Shown here: positions 46,581-56,153 of the stretch, piece after piece | Position numbering within the stretch: the stretch's first letter is position 1 | How the letters are laid out: each line of letters starts with the position of its first letter | Source of the DNA: Myxococcales bacterium | GTDB lineage: Bacteria; Myxococcota_A; Polyangia; Haliangiales; Haliangiaceae | Direction of reading: 5' to 3' | Assembly (NCBI GenBank): GCA_028287135.1 | Contig: JAQBQE010000002.1 | Coordinates: forward strand, 228,109-292,108 | DNA: 64,000 nt | Position numbers and translations under genes: made by a program | The notes under the pieces: generated by a model | The model's database searches: none | Seen by the model: the letters and a program-made list of their open reading frames with translations, nothing else | What the model was told of the DNA's origin: nothing

Positions 46581-47147
46581 ATGAACGCCGACGAGGGTGA
46601 GGGCGATTTCAGTGACGAGGTCGCGACGACCGAATTTCCAGGCCAGGGGAGCGAGCGGACCGACGGCGACGACGCGAGCGACGCGAGCGACGACGGCGAC
46701 CTGAACGCGGCGCACGACGGACTACCGGATGTGAGCCGCAAGGTCCGCCGGCGGACGCGGCGAACGCGGCCGCGCAGCAAGACGATCGCGATGAAGCGGA
46801 TGACGCGCGCGGAGCTGCGAATCGGCGCCGAGATGTACCCGCCGGTGCTCGATATCGAGCGCCCTCAGACGCGGGCGGACTGCAAGTCAGAGGCGCGGCC
46901 GTGCCCGTGGGTGGCGTGCAAGCACCACCTCTATCTGGACATCAATCCAGAGACCGGCTCGATCAAGATCAACTTCCCCGATCTCGAGCCGTGGGAGATG
47001 AAGCACACGTGCGCGCTCGACGTCGCCGACAACGGCGCGCTCACGCTCGAAGAGATTGGGCTGATCACCAACCTGACGCGCGAGCGCATCCGTCAGGTCG
47101 AGGTCCGCGGCCTGATCAAGCTGCAGGGTCGCCGCGAGCTGCGCTAG
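46581..47147 (+). CDS. Sigma-70 region 4-like DNA-binding protein
   Basis: Start ATG 46581 with AAGGAGAG just before it; longer upstream frame rejected. 188 residues. An acidic disordered start ([21 protein letters not shown]) is followed by a basic patch ([14 protein letters not shown]). A Cys/His cluster ([13 protein letters not shown]) and then a region-4-type helix-turn-helix ([28 protein letters not shown]) follow. It lacks region 2, so it is not a complete sigma factor. Likely a transcription regulator of the kind widespread in Deltaproteobacteria-related groups. Confidence 0.85.
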   Translation: MNADEGEGDFSDEVATTEFPGQGSERTDGDDASDASDDGDLNAAHDGLPDVSRKVRRRTRRTRPRSKTIAMKRMTRAELRIGAEMYPPVLDIERPQTRADCKSEARPCPWVACKHHLYLDINPETGSIKINFPDLEPWEMKHTCALDVADNGALTLEEIGLITNLTRERIRQVEVRGLIKLQGRRELR

Positions 47148-47157
47148 CCGCGCAGGT

Positions 47158-48426
47158 TCAGGCGGGACGAAGAACGAGGACGGGGAGGCGGGTGGCGCGG
47201 ATCAGCTGATCGGCCACCGAGCCGACGAGCGCGCGCGCAATCCCCGAGCGACCGTGCGAGGAGATGCAGATCACGTCGACGCCGTGCCGTGCGGCACACC
47301 TGGCTAGCGTGACCGCAGGCTCATCGCCGCGAACGATCTGAGGAACGATCGTCTGCGTCACGCCGACCGGCGCGAGGGCGCGAAGCTGGCGCTCCAGCTC
47401 GGGCACGTCGACCTCGGCATCCGCCTTGACGACGTGGACGATGTGGACGACGCCGTCGGGCGGCGTCAGCGTGAACGCGTACGCGACCGCGCGGTTCGCG
47501 AACGGCGAGAAGTCGGTCGCGACGAGCGCGCCGCGGATCTGCGGGATCGTGATCGTGCGCAGGCTCGCGTGCGGCGGAACCACGACGATCGACTGCGGTG
47601 CATCGTTGACGATCACGGACGAGACAGAGCCCAGTCGGTTGAGGCCGCTCTTGTGGCTGGTACCGACCACGATCAGGTCGACCTTCTCGTCGTTCGCGAG
47701 CTCGATCAGGTGGTCGCCGATGCGACCGAGACCACGCCGCGGGTGCGCGACGACCCCGGTCGAGACACCGTCGATCGACGTGCCGAACCGGCGCAGCAGG
47801 TCGCGCGCGATCAGCTTCTCGATCTCGGGATCGCCCTCGACCATGCTCTCGACGTGGAGGCCGTAGTGAGCGGCAGCATCGTCGGGATAGTAGATGCCGC
47901 CGAGCACGACCTCGGTGGGGCCGAGCTCGCGGAGCGCGTGCGTCCACTGGATGCCGACATCGCAGGAAGCCGACTCGTCGACACCGAGCAGGACGCGCAG
48001 CGGGCGCTCCTTCTGTGCGAACGCGATGAGCGCTGCGGCCTCGCGAACGAGCAGGACCGGGACCTGCGCGCGGACGGTGACCTTGGACGCGGTCGAGCCG
48101 AGGCGCGCCTGCGTTCCCGTCGACCGATGCGAGATCACGATCAGGTTCGAATCTTCGGTCTCCGCGAAGTGGAGCAGCGTCTCGTCGGGCGTGCCGATCA
48201 AGAGCTCGGTGCGGACGGTCGGGAGGCCGGTCCGGGACCGCGCAATGTCGTCGAGGGCGGCGCGGGCCTCGTCGAGGGCGTCCTCCTTGACGTTCTCGTT
48301 GCCGGCAGGGTCGGCCACGTGAACGAGCACGACCTCGCTTTCACCGCGAAGGAGCGCGAAAGCACGCGCGACGTCGAGCGCTTCCGCGCTCGCGGGGGAC
48401 AGATCGGTTCCGCAGATGATGGGCAT
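47158..48426 (-). CDS. Triple-domain universal stress protein
   Basis: 422 residues with three UspA modules (about 1-130, 140-280, 285-422). Each ends in the ATP-binding-type pattern: [58 protein letters not shown] and [31 protein letters not shown]. Most family members have one or two modules. The third keeps the G-x2-G-x9-G-S/T spacing. Preceded by a PilZ gene whose stop overlaps its ATG (TGATG), so stress and c-di-GMP functions may be coexpressed. Confidence 0.9.
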   Translation of the reverse strand: MPIICGTDLSPASAEALDVARAFALLRGESEVVLVHVADPAGNENVKEDALDEARAALDDIARSRTGLPTVRTELLIGTPDETLLHFAETEDSNLIVISHRSTGTQARLGSTASKVTVRAQVPVLLVREAAALIAFAQKERPLRVLLGVDESASCDVGIQWTHALRELGPTEVVLGGIYYPDDAAAHYGLHVESMVEGDPEIEKLIARDLLRRFGTSIDGVSTGVVAHPRRGLGRIGDHLIELANDEKVDLIVVGTSHKSGLNRLGSVSSVIVNDAPQSIVVVPPHASLRTITIPQIRGALVATDFSPFANRAVAYAFTLTPPDGVVHIVHVVKADAEVDVPELERQLRALAPVGVTQTIVPQIVRGDEPAVTLARCAARHGVDVICISSHGRSGIARALVGSVADQLIRATRLPVLVLRPA

Positions 48427-48836
48427 CAGGAGAGGTATGCGAAGCGTCGGATCAGCTCGAGCAGCCGATCGCGAACGTCATCGTCGAGGCCGGCGAACCG
48501 GATCCCCATGCCGGGATGCAGGTTGTCGGGCGCGCCAGGACGGTACGGGTTGACCCAGATCACCTCGCCCTCGACCTCGAGCTCGACGCCACGTCCTTCG
48601 GGCGAGAAGCGGAGATTGAGGTGCGTGCCCGGAGGCTCAGGCGACGTGGTGCGAACGAAGATGCCGGTGGCGCTGATGTCCGTGATGTACGCGAAGAGGT
48701 AGTTCTCCTCGCTCGCGTAATCGACCTTGAGGTCGACCAGGACGCGTGGGGCGCGCCGCCGCTCGGCGTCGGAGATCGATGCCCGCCTCGGGTCGAGCAT
48801 GTCCCCCTTTGCCTTCGGTCCCATCGCGGTCGTCAT
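48426..48836 (-). CDS. PilZ domain protein
   Basis: 136 residues from ATG 48836; ATGs at 48824 and 48800 are alternatives. RRRAPRVLVDLKVDYAS (R-x3-R region) and ITDISATGIFVRT (D-x-S-x2-G) are the c-di-GMP-binding signatures of PilZ, followed by LRFSPEGRGVELEVEGEVIWVN and GMGIRFAGL. Its stop overlaps the ATG of the triple UspA gene. It is closest to the TIGR02266-like 'GMGIRF' subgroup common in Myxococcota. Confidence 0.88.
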   Translation of the reverse strand: MTTAMGPKAKGDMLDPRRASISDAERRRAPRVLVDLKVDYASEENYLFAYITDISATGIFVRTTSPEPPGTHLNLRFSPEGRGVELEVEGEVIWVNPYRPGAPDNLHPGMGIRFAGLDDDVRDRLLELIRRFAYLS

Positions 48837-48869
48837 ACCGCTGTCTCGAGACGGGCGTCAATGCGTCAA

Positions 48870-51206
48870 TCAATCGAGGACAACGGTCATGATCTTCACG
48901 CGATCGGCGGTATCACGCATGTCGCCAGGAGCCTCGGTGACGGCCATGTTCTTCCAGTTCGGCGCAGAGCCGGTGAAGAACCCGATCCACAGCTCGTAGT
49001 TGCCGCGCGGGAAGGCGCCGCCACCGACACTGATCGTGTGCGTGTCGATGATGTAGTCGCCGGGCTGCCACGTGGAGGTCGGGCACCGCTCCTTGATCGG
49101 TGCGTGATCGCCGTTGAACCGCAGCGGGCCATCGAAGTGCATCAGCGACTTCCACGCGCCGCCCACGGGTGCGAGGACCTTGTAGTAGACCTTGACCTGG
49201 ACCTTCGAGCCGCGCGCCATCTTCGCCGGGATGTCCCAGCCGAGCAGCTCGACCTTGCGGTCGAACACCACCGTGCCCTTGGGCCGGTTCGGAATGTTCT
49301 TCGGCTCGGCGTGGACGATCGCGCTCGCGAGCGGGTTCTTGTCGGTGGCGCCGTCGAGCTTGTTCGACAGCAGCAGGTTGCGCACGTTGCGATCGTCGAT
49401 CACGTAGTACGGCTTGCCTCCGACCTCGCGGTGCAGCGTGCACAGCTCGGTCTGCGGCGCGATCGCGAACACGCGGTTCGGCCGGCCGAGTGCCGTGACG
49501 ACCTGATCGCGACTGTTGACCATCTCCGGCTTGGCATCGGCGTACGCACGTGCCGCCTGGCCGAGGTCGCCCATGATCACCAGCTGGTCGCCGGCGTTGC
49601 GCAGGCCGCGGTAGGTCTCGAACATCGCCTTGGACGACACGTGCTGCGAGAGCCGCGGGTGCCAGACGAACGCCCAGAACGCCGCCATCAGGATCGTGCC
49701 CACGAAGGCGACCGCGATCATCACGTCCGCGATCGCGCGCAGCACCGCGGCGAGCCGGCTCTCGGTGGGACGCCACACCATCATGCCGAGCCCGAAGCCG
49801 AGCCCGGTGATCACACCGACCAGCAAGATCCAGGTCTTCGTCGGCAGCAGCAGCAGCTTCGAGTCCTTCGGATACGGAATCTGATCGAGCCCGACGAGCA
49901 ACGAGGTGATCCGGTCCGGGAACGAGTGCATGTCCTTGCCGAGGTTGACGACCGCGATCAGGAAGAACAGACCGAGGAGGATCATCCCCGCGGGCATCGC
50001 GTCCCGGTCACCCCTGGCCCGACGCGCGAGCACGCTGTCGATCCACACGCCGATCGCCACCGCGAGGGCGGGGAAGCCTGCGTAGAGGGTGAATCCGACC
50101 TTGCGCTGGAACACCTCGGTCGCGATCCACGCACCGGCGCCCCAGGCGAGAGCGATCGCGCCGGCAGAGCGCTGATCCTTGTGGGCGCTGCCAATCAACG
50201 CCGCTATCGCGATCGGTCCGAGCGCGCCCCACGGGAACGTGCCGTACGCGATCTGCTCGAACGAGCTGTCGAACGCATTCCGCAGATCGTCGTCAGGGCG
50301 CCACAGCCCCCCGAGCAGCTTGGACCAGCAACCGTCGGCGACGATCACGTGGCCCATGACCTGCCGCGCGTTGAGCACCCCGGGTGCCGCAGACGTGAGC
50401 TCGTACAGCTCGTACGCGAGGAGACCGAGCAGTCCACCGACGACGATCGTCGCGAGCAGCGCCGGAACATGCGGGAGGAACCGCTCGCGGCGCAGCGCCG
50501 CCGTCACCACCGGCACGCCGAGGCCACCGGCCGCGGCAACCGCACCGATCGGCACCACCAGCCCGAGCAGCGCGCCGCCACCGTAGAACCCGAGCCAGCA
50601 GCCAAGGACGAGCGCCGCGATCGCGATCGCCGCATCGAGGGCGGCGAGCACCGTGCCGTAGCCGGCGCCGAGTCGCGACAGCGCGACCAGCGCATAGATG
50701 ATCAGCGCACCACCACACGCAGTCCCGATCTCCGACGTCAGCATCCTTGCCTGTAGCGTCAGGAGCGGCATCGACAGCAGGACGATCCCCGCGACGATGC
50801 CGGCCCGTGCGCCGCCGAACCGCATCGCGATCCCGGCGGTCGCGAGCACGGTGAGCAGGGCCATCAGTGCGAACGGAAGGCGACGCCCGGTGTCACTGTC
50901 ACCGACGGTGTCGCGGCCCGCCTTCGTGGCGCGCGCCGTCAGCGATCGAGCGGCGGCATCGGTCGGCGCGATCGGCACGCAGGTCTCGCTCCTGGCACCC
51001 GGGGCAGGGGCCACGATCGGCAGCTTCGAGGCCTCCGCGTCGAGCGGGGGCGCGGCCTTGTCCGCGAGCTGGCGCTCCTGCGGCTCCCACAGGCCGGGGG
51101 ACCCGAGCCCGGGGAACAGCACGACGAGCGCGAGCACAGCGACCACGGCGAGCGCGATCGGCCAGCGACCGAGAGAAGACCCGAGCTTGCGAGCGAGACC
51201 TGACAA
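48870..51206 (-). CDS. GT-C family glycosyltransferase (ArnT/PMT-like membrane protein)
   Basis: About 778 residues from a TTG at 51206; the long open frame upstream of this is antisense to the MBL gene and is not coding. An N-terminal helix (WPIALAVVAVLALVVLFPGL) and the short periplasmic motif LWEPQERQLADKA (Asp/Glu loop of GT-C enzymes) are followed by ten or so membrane helices. A soluble C-terminal domain follows (VFDRKVELLGWDIPAKM, FPRGNYELWIGFF). It probably transfers sugar from a lipid carrier at the periplasmic face. Start codon is not certain. Confidence 0.8.
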   Translation of the reverse strand: MSGLARKLGSSLGRWPIALAVVAVLALVVLFPGLGSPGLWEPQERQLADKAAPPLDAEASKLPIVAPAPGARSETCVPIAPTDAAARSLTARATKAGRDTVGDSDTGRRLPFALMALLTVLATAGIAMRFGGARAGIVAGIVLLSMPLLTLQARMLTSEIGTACGGALIIYALVALSRLGAGYGTVLAALDAAIAIAALVLGCWLGFYGGGALLGLVVPIGAVAAAGGLGVPVVTAALRRERFLPHVPALLATIVVGGLLGLLAYELYELTSAAPGVLNARQVMGHVIVADGCWSKLLGGLWRPDDDLRNAFDSSFEQIAYGTFPWGALGPIAIAALIGSAHKDQRSAGAIALAWGAGAWIATEVFQRKVGFTLYAGFPALAVAIGVWIDSVLARRARGDRDAMPAGMILLGLFFLIAVVNLGKDMHSFPDRITSLLVGLDQIPYPKDSKLLLLPTKTWILLVGVITGLGFGLGMMVWRPTESRLAAVLRAIADVMIAVAFVGTILMAAFWAFVWHPRLSQHVSSKAMFETYRGLRNAGDQLVIMGDLGQAARAYADAKPEMVNSRDQVVTALGRPNRVFAIAPQTELCTLHREVGGKPYYVIDDRNVRNLLLSNKLDGATDKNPLASAIVHAEPKNIPNRPKGTVVFDRKVELLGWDIPAKMARGSKVQVKVYYKVLAPVGGAWKSLMHFDGPLRFNGDHAPIKERCPTSTWQPGDYIIDTHTISVGGGAFPRGNYELWIGFFTGSAPNWKNMAVTEAPGDMRDTADRVKIMTVVLD

Positions 51207-51281
51207 CGGCCCGACGTTACCCTCGACTTGCGCCCGGCGAAAACCCCAGCGACAGTGGACGGCGAGGGGTGAGCAGAAAAA

Positions 51282-52178
51282 GTGTCCGCTGAGGTCACCG
51301 CCCGTGCGGCCGAGCTGGGGCGCCTTCACCAGGCCGTCCCGGTCCAGCGATACCGGAGCCTGCTCGGGCACTGGATCTCGCGCTGGTTTCGCCCCCCACG
51401 GCCCGCCCAGCTCGAACCGCTCCCCGCGATCGGCCCCGGGGAGCTGTCGCTGAGCTTTGGCGGGCACGCGACGGTGATCGCCCGCTACCACGACCTCGCG
51501 ATCGCGTTCGACCCGATGCTCGGGCGCTGGGTCGGCGGGGTGCGACGCGCCGTCGAGCCGGGCCTCGCGCCGGGCGACTTCTCGGATGTCAGGCTGATCC
51601 TGATCTCGCACCGCCACGCGGATCACATGCACCTGCCGACCCTGCGCAAGCTGCCGCGCACCGCGACGGTGGTCGTCCCCGCCGGTGCCGCCGCGCCGCT
51701 CTCGGAGCTCGGGTTCTCTCGCGTCGTCGAGCTCCAGCCGGGTGCGGACCTCGAGCTCCGGGGTGTCCAGGTGATCGCCGCCGCTGCCTCGCACGGGGAC
51801 ACCGACCTGTCGCGCGGCCTGTCGTACGTGCTGCGCGGGCCCGGCCCGAGTGCCTTTCTGTGTGGCGATAGCGGCTACTTCTCGGGGTTCGCCGACGTCG
51901 GTGCACGGTTTGCCCCTGACATCGCGCTGCTGCCGATCGGTGGCTTCTTGCCGACCTCGTTCCGCCCGCGCCACATGTCCCCGCTCGACGCCCTGTTCGC
52001 CTTCGAAGATCTCCGGTCGCGGCTGCTCGTGCCGATCCACCACGGCGCGTTCGCCCTGTCCTACGAGCAGCTCGACGAACCGGCGCGCTGGCTGGTCGAG
52101 CTCGCGAAGCAGCGTGGGGTCCGCGATCACGTGATGCTGATGGCCCCGGGGCAGAGCGAGCGGTTCGAGGCGTGCTAA
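51282..52178 (+). CDS. NAPE-PLD/UlaG-like metallo-beta-lactamase fold protein
   Basis: 298 residues from GTG 51282. Zinc site [12 protein letters not shown], with [24 protein letters not shown] before it. Further ligands sit in [16 protein letters not shown] and PIHHGAFAL. The opening sequence ([19 protein letters not shown]) and the layout match the NAPE-hydrolysing phospholipase D-like branch. Possible lipid or phosphodiester hydrolase. Ten bases before the GT2 gene, in an apparent operon with GT2 and deacetylase. Confidence 0.87.
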   Translation: MSAEVTARAAELGRLHQAVPVQRYRSLLGHWISRWFRPPRPAQLEPLPAIGPGELSLSFGGHATVIARYHDLAIAFDPMLGRWVGGVRRAVEPGLAPGDFSDVRLILISHRHADHMHLPTLRKLPRTATVVVPAGAAAPLSELGFSRVVELQPGADLELRGVQVIAAAASHGDTDLSRGLSYVLRGPGPSAFLCGDSGYFSGFADVGARFAPDIALLPIGGFLPTSFRPRHMSPLDALFAFEDLRSRLLVPIHHGAFALSYEQLDEPARWLVELAKQRGVRDHVMLMAPGQSERFEAC

Positions 52179-52187
52179 GACCGCCGC

Positions 52188-52925
52188 GTGTCCGCGCCCG
52201 ATGTCTCGATCGTGATCCCGGTCTACAACGAGGAGGGAATCCTCCGCGAAGCACTGACCGAGCTCCTCGATGGTCTCGATATCGTCCGTAACGCCCTCGG
52301 CGCTCCGGACCTTCGCTTCGAGGTGATCATCGCCGAGAACGGCTCCAAGGATCGGACCGCGGAGCTCGCGGCACATCTCGCGACCGAGCGGGACGAGGTC
52401 ACGACCTTCTCGCTGGGCGAGGCGAACTACGGCAAGGCCCTGCGTCGCGGCATCCTCGAAGCCCGTGGCACCTGGGTGATCTGCGAGGAGATCGATCTCT
52501 GCGACCTCGACTTCCTGCGCCGCGCTCTCGAGCACCTGCGTCACCGCGATTGCGACATGGTCGTGGGCAGCAAGGCGATGAAGGGTGCGAGCGACGAGCG
52601 CCCGGTGTTCCGTCGGGTCGCGACGCGCGTGATCAACGGCATGCTGTGGGCCGCGCTCGACTTCCGCGGTACCGACACTCACGGCCTCAAGGCGTTTCAC
52701 CGCGAGACCCTGCGGCCGGTCGTCGAGGCGTGCGTGATCGATCGCGATCTGTTCTCGAGCGAGCTCGTGATCCGCGCGGGCCGCGGTGGGCTCCACGTCC
52801 TCGAGATCCCGATCCGCCTCCACGAGAAGCGCCCGCCGGCGATCAACCTCGTGAAGCGCGTCCCGAACGTGCTCCGCGGGATCGCCAAGATGACGCGCGT
52901 GATCCGGTTCGGCGGAAAGCCGTGA
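52188..52925 (+). CDS. Family 2 glycosyltransferase (DPM1-like)
   Basis: 245 residues from GTG 52188. GT-A fold start [23 protein letters not shown], then [14 protein letters not shown], and [18 protein letters not shown] where the usual DxD is changed to E-x-D. The rest ([45 protein letters not shown]) is close to dolichol-phosphate/undecaprenyl-phosphate mannosyl- or glucosyltransferases. No membrane segment. Its product lipid-linked sugar could feed the GT-C enzyme at 48870. GTGA overlap with the deacetylase gene. Confidence 0.88.
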   Translation: MSAPDVSIVIPVYNEEGILREALTELLDGLDIVRNALGAPDLRFEVIIAENGSKDRTAELAAHLATERDEVTTFSLGEANYGKALRRGILEARGTWVICEEIDLCDLDFLRRALEHLRHRDCDMVVGSKAMKGASDERPVFRRVATRVINGMLWAALDFRGTDTHGLKAFHRETLRPVVEACVIDRDLFSSELVIRAGRGGLHVLEIPIRLHEKRPPAINLVKRVPNVLRGIAKMTRVIRFGGKP

Positions 52926-53893
52926 CCAGGCCGTCCTGCGCGATCTCGATCGACCTCGACAGCATCGGTTGCTACTACCGGATCTACGGCCTCGGCTCCC
53001 ACCCGCCGGAGCTCGAGCACGTGATCCTCGAGCGCGCCCTGCCGCGCGCTGCGGCGTTGTTCGCGAAGCGCGGGATCCACGTCACGTGGTTCGTGGTCGG
53101 GCGCGATGCCGATGCCGATCTCTCGATGCGCGATCGCGCCGCGCGCGCTGCCAACGCACAGCGGCTCGCGGCCCTCGCCCGGCATGGCGACGAGCTCGGC
53201 AATCATTCGTACTCGCATCCGTATGACCTCGCGCGGCTCGCGCCCGACGTTGTCGACGCCGAGATCGCCGGCTGCGATCGCGTGCTTCGCGCGATCAACG
53301 GCAACAAGAACGTGCGCGGGTTCCGCGCGCCTGGCTACGACGTGTCCGCATCGATGCTCGAGTCGCTCGCGCGCCGCGGCTATCGCTACGACTCGTCGAT
53401 CTTCCCCGCGCCCGGCTACTACGCGGTCAAGGCGGCGGTGATGGGCGCGCTCGCGCTGCTCCGCCGGCCGAGTGGCGCCGTGATGACCAACCCGCGCGCG
53501 CTCGCGGCGCCGCCGGACCCGTATCGCCCGTCGATGACCGCGCCGTGGCGGCGAGGGCAGGCGCCCCTCGTCGAGCTACCGGTCGCCGTCACTCCGTGGG
53601 CTCGCGTGCCCGCGATCGGCAACTGGTTGATCCTCGCGCCTGCACCGATCCGGAAGCGCCTCGTCGCGCAGATGGTGCACCGTCGGTTCTTTAACTTCGA
53701 GCTCCACGGTCTCGACTTCGCCGATGCGGAGAAGGACGGCATCCCGGGCGAGCTGGTCTCGCGCCAGGCCGATCTGCGGGTACCGATCGCGGACAAGCTC
53801 AGCCGGGTCGAGCGGATCCTCGACGATCTCGCGGAGCGCTGGGACCTCGTCACGCTCGGCCAGGTCGCCGCCGACGTTCAGCTCACCGAGTAG
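52922..53893 (+). CDS. Polysaccharide deacetylase (NodB homology)
   Basis: Start GTG 52922, overlapping the GT2 stop (GTGA). 323 residues: [12 protein letters not shown] has the first catalytic Asp, [16 protein letters not shown] the metal His pair, and [30 protein letters not shown] the substrate groove Arg-Pro motif. A membrane-proximal C-terminal region follows. Likely de-N-acetylates a lipid-linked or envelope sugar made by the neighbouring transferases. No signal peptide, so it may act on the cytoplasmic side. Confidence 0.87.
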   Translation: MTRPSCAISIDLDSIGCYYRIYGLGSHPPELEHVILERALPRAAALFAKRGIHVTWFVVGRDADADLSMRDRAARAANAQRLAALARHGDELGNHSYSHPYDLARLAPDVVDAEIAGCDRVLRAINGNKNVRGFRAPGYDVSASMLESLARRGYRYDSSIFPAPGYYAVKAAVMGALALLRRPSGAVMTNPRALAAPPDPYRPSMTAPWRRGQAPLVELPVAVTPWARVPAIGNWLILAPAPIRKRLVAQMVHRRFFNFELHGLDFADAEKDGIPGELVSRQADLRVPIADKLSRVERILDDLAERWDLVTLGQVAADVQLTE

Positions 53894-53944
53894 TGTCCGG
53901 AAATTCGGAAGCCTCGAAGGCATCCGATGGTCGGCGTCGAGGTA

Positions 53945-54262
53945 GACGTGGTCGTGGTCGTGGTCGTGGACCTTGACGGCGACGGCGTCGTGGACCTGGT
54001 CGGAGATCGTTGAGTGCCGAGTCGAATCCGGACGCAACCATGGTGGGGCGAGCAGTTCACCTGATCGGGCGGGGGAGTCGGTGGGGCGCAACATCGCCGA
54101 GGGCGCAGGGCAGTGGTCTGACGCCGATAGCGCGAAGCACGCATCCAGCTCTTGGAGGGCGTCGTCGCGATGCTCACAAAGATGCTGTGAACCGGACGTG
54201 AGACGCCGACGTCCACGCCGCCGTCGCCGTCAAGGACCACGACCACGACTACGACTACGATC
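53945..54262. repeat. Inverted simple-sequence arms flanking a decayed gene
   Basis: The left arm (53945-53994, gacgtggtcgtggtcgtggt...) and right arm (54211-54262, its near-complement ...ccacgaccacgactacgact) share a core of about 25 bases containing ccttgacggcgacgg / ccgtcgccgtcaagg. Read in the coding sense each arm gives an AVAVKxHDHDHD-like stretch. They bracket the four-helix-bundle relic. The gap 53894-54374 contains no intact gene. Confidence 0.65.
53985..54189 (+). pseudogene. Relic of a four-helix-bundle (23S rRNA intervening-sequence type) gene
   Basis: In one frame the DNA encodes RAGESVGRNIAEGAGQWSDADSAKH, the hallmark of the TIGR02436-type family (RAAxSIxxNIAEGxGR). A shift of one frame then gives QLLEGVVAMLTKML and a stop, matching the end of such proteins. 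The segment expected between these parts is missing or scrambled, and upstream codons are also out of frame, so at least two indels have destroyed the gene. Confidence 0.6.
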
Positions 54263-54374
54263 ACGACTACTACCCACGGAGCGGCCCCGAGGTTGGATGG
54301 GCGAGCGCGACGCGCCCACGTGGGCGCGACCTGGTTTCGCGGCCCAATGTCCGGACAAGTACTTGCTAGCTAAC

Positions 54375-55025
54375 TTAGCGGCGGCGGGTGACGGCGTTGC
54401 GCGCGAGCTCGTCGACGCGCTCGTTGAGCGCGATACCGGCGTGCCCCGCGACCTTGACGAACTTGAGATCGGTGAACTCCTTCGTCAGCTTGCGCAGCTT
54501 CTCGACGAGCTCGGTGTTCGCCTTCGCCTTCCACTTCTGGGTCAGGAGGCCAATCGAGTACGCGGAGTCCGAGTAGACGATCACCGGACGCGTCTTGTCG
54601 GGAACTTCCTGGAGACCGCGCATGATCGCCATCAGCTCGGCGATGTTGTTGGTGCCTTCCCCGAGGTACTCGGACAGCTCGGTGTGCTTGCCGTCCGTGA
54701 TGATCACCACCCCGAGGCCGGCGGGACCGGGATTGCCGGTACACGCGCCGTCCGTCCAGACGTGGATCGCGTTCTCGGGGGCCGCCGGGATCGCTCCGGG
54801 CGCTCCCGCCTTCGGCTTCTCGGGGGCGCGCTCGCCGACGTCGAAGTCGACCGCGGTCCCCGGCAGGGCAGTCAGGTTGCGGGCTCCGGCGCGATAGGTC
54901 TTCGCACCGTCGGCAGGCTTGTAGACGATCTCGACGCGGCCGTCGGCATCCTTGATCAGGGCACCACTGGCGTCGACCCTCGCCCACACGTCCGCGTCGC
55001 GCAGGCGGTGTGGCATCCACGGCAT
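54375..55025 (-). CDS. rnhA: Ribonuclease HI with N-terminal extension
   Basis: Start at ATG 55025 or 55016; the frame extends to 55043. The C-terminal 150 residues form RNase HI: WTDGACTGNPGPAGLG (first Asp), TNNIAELMAIMRGL (Glu), VIVYSDSAYSIGLL (Asp) and VAGHAGIALNERVDELA (His loop and last Asp). All four acidic residues are present. The N-terminal 75 residues (VEIVYKPADGAKTYRAG, DFDVGE) are a small beta-rich addition, not the usual hybrid-binding domain. Divergent from the lipoprotein gene at 55104. Confidence 0.92.
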   Translation of the reverse strand: MPWMPHRLRDADVWARVDASGALIKDADGRVEIVYKPADGAKTYRAGARNLTALPGTAVDFDVGERAPEKPKAGAPGAIPAAPENAIHVWTDGACTGNPGPAGLGVVIITDGKHTELSEYLGEGTNNIAELMAIMRGLQEVPDKTRPVIVYSDSAYSIGLLTQKWKAKANTELVEKLRKLTKEFTDLKFVKVAGHAGIALNERVDELARNAVTRRR

Positions 55026-55103
55026 CGGCGGCGACCCTAGCACGCGGCTCTGTCCGTGTTATAAGCCGGCGTCCTCACCGGACGCCCTTACAGGAGATCA
55101 GAC

Positions 55104-56153
55104 ATGGTTCGCATTCGCCACGGTTGGCTCGTCGCTGCACTCGCACTCGGAATCAGCGCCGGAGCGTGCAAGAAGGACGAGAAGAAGACGGATCCCACGG
55201 CCGCCACGCCGGGCTCTGCTGCGGGTAAGACCGCCGAGGTGCCGGTCGACAATGCGAAGCCGACGGTGGCTGGCGCAGTGCTCGGCCAGAACCCGAACGC
55301 GAGCGACCTCGCTCTCCTGCCGGTCGACTCCGAGGTCGTCCTCGGACTCAACTTCGCCCAGCTCCAGAAGAGCGCACTGTGGAAGAAGTTCGTCGAGCCG
55401 CAGATGATGAAGCCCGAGACCGCGGCCAAGATGGCCGAGTTCAAGGCCAAGTGCGGCTTCGATCCGATGGCGGCGATCCAGAGCGTCTCGATGGGCCTCA
55501 AGGGCGTCGGCGGCGAGAAGCCGGATGGCGTCATCGTCGTTCACGGTCCCGAGAAGGACAAGGTGATGGGATGCCTCGACAAGGTGAAGGACGAGGCGGC
55601 CAAGGAAGGCTCGACGATCACGAAGGACGGTGACGTCGTCACCGTCGTTTCGAAGGACGGCGACAACTTCGCGTTCACCTACGTCAGCCCGACGACGCTC
55701 GTCGGCGTGGTCGGCGCGAACGCCAACACGGCCGGCGTCAAGGCAGCGGCTGCCGGCACCTCGGCGCTCAAGACGTCGCAGGCGTTCACCGAGATGTACT
55801 CGAAGATCAACACGCAGGACTCGCTGTGGATGTTGATGAACGGCAACTCGAAGGCGTTCGACAAGGCCGCGGCGCTCGGCTTCAAGCCGAAGGCCGTGTT
55901 CGGCTCGGTCAACGTGACCGACGGTCTCACCGTCGACATGCGGATCCGCCTCGACACGCCGGACCAGGCCGCGCAGATCGCGAACATGGCGAACAGCCAG
56001 GTTGCGCAGTTCAAGCCGATGGTCGACAAGCTGCTGATCGTCAACGAAGGCGCTGACGTGAAGTTCAACGTCGCGCTCTCGACCCAGAAGCTGGAGGCGC
56101 TGATCCAGCAGTTCGCCGGCATGATGGGCGGCATGGGCGGCGGCACCCCGTGA
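55104..56153 (+). CDS. Envelope lipoprotein, paralogue family A1
   Basis: 349 residues. ACAGGAGA precedes the ATG. Signal MVRIRHGWLVAALALGISAGAC (lipobox AGAC), a Thr/Ala linker, then ALLPVDSEVVLGLNFAQLQKSALWKKFVEPQM, KCGFDPMAAIQSVSMGLKG and NGNSKAFDKAAALGFKPKAVFGSVNVTDGL. A Gly/Met-rich tail (GMMGGMGGG) ends it. Closely similar in order and motif to the gene at 59379 and more distantly to the one at 56150. No named domain. The stop overlaps the next gene's ATG (ATGA). Confidence 0.78.
   Translation: MVRIRHGWLVAALALGISAGACKKDEKKTDPTAATPGSAAGKTAEVPVDNAKPTVAGAVLGQNPNASDLALLPVDSEVVLGLNFAQLQKSALWKKFVEPQMMKPETAAKMAEFKAKCGFDPMAAIQSVSMGLKGVGGEKPDGVIVVHGPEKDKVMGCLDKVKDEAAKEGSTITKDGDVVTVVSKDGDNFAFTYVSPTTLVGVVGANANTAGVKAAAAGTSALKTSQAFTEMYSKINTQDSLWMLMNGNSKAFDKAAALGFKPKAVFGSVNVTDGLTVDMRIRLDTPDQAAQIANMANSQVAQFKPMVDKLLIVNEGADVKFNVALSTQKLEALIQQFAGMMGGMGGGTP

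Noticed and set aside
48870..52823. Open frame of 1317 codons on the minus strand
   Set aside because: Only the part from about 51206 onward is the GT-C transferase. The upstream 540 codons are antisense to the MBL and GT2 genes and Arg/Glu/Asp-rich, typical of high-GC antisense frames.
54348..54358. TGTCCGGACA, identical to one operator half of the receptor UAS
   Set aside because: Lies downstream of rnhA with no -24/-12 element or suitable gene nearby; likely chance in GC-rich DNA.
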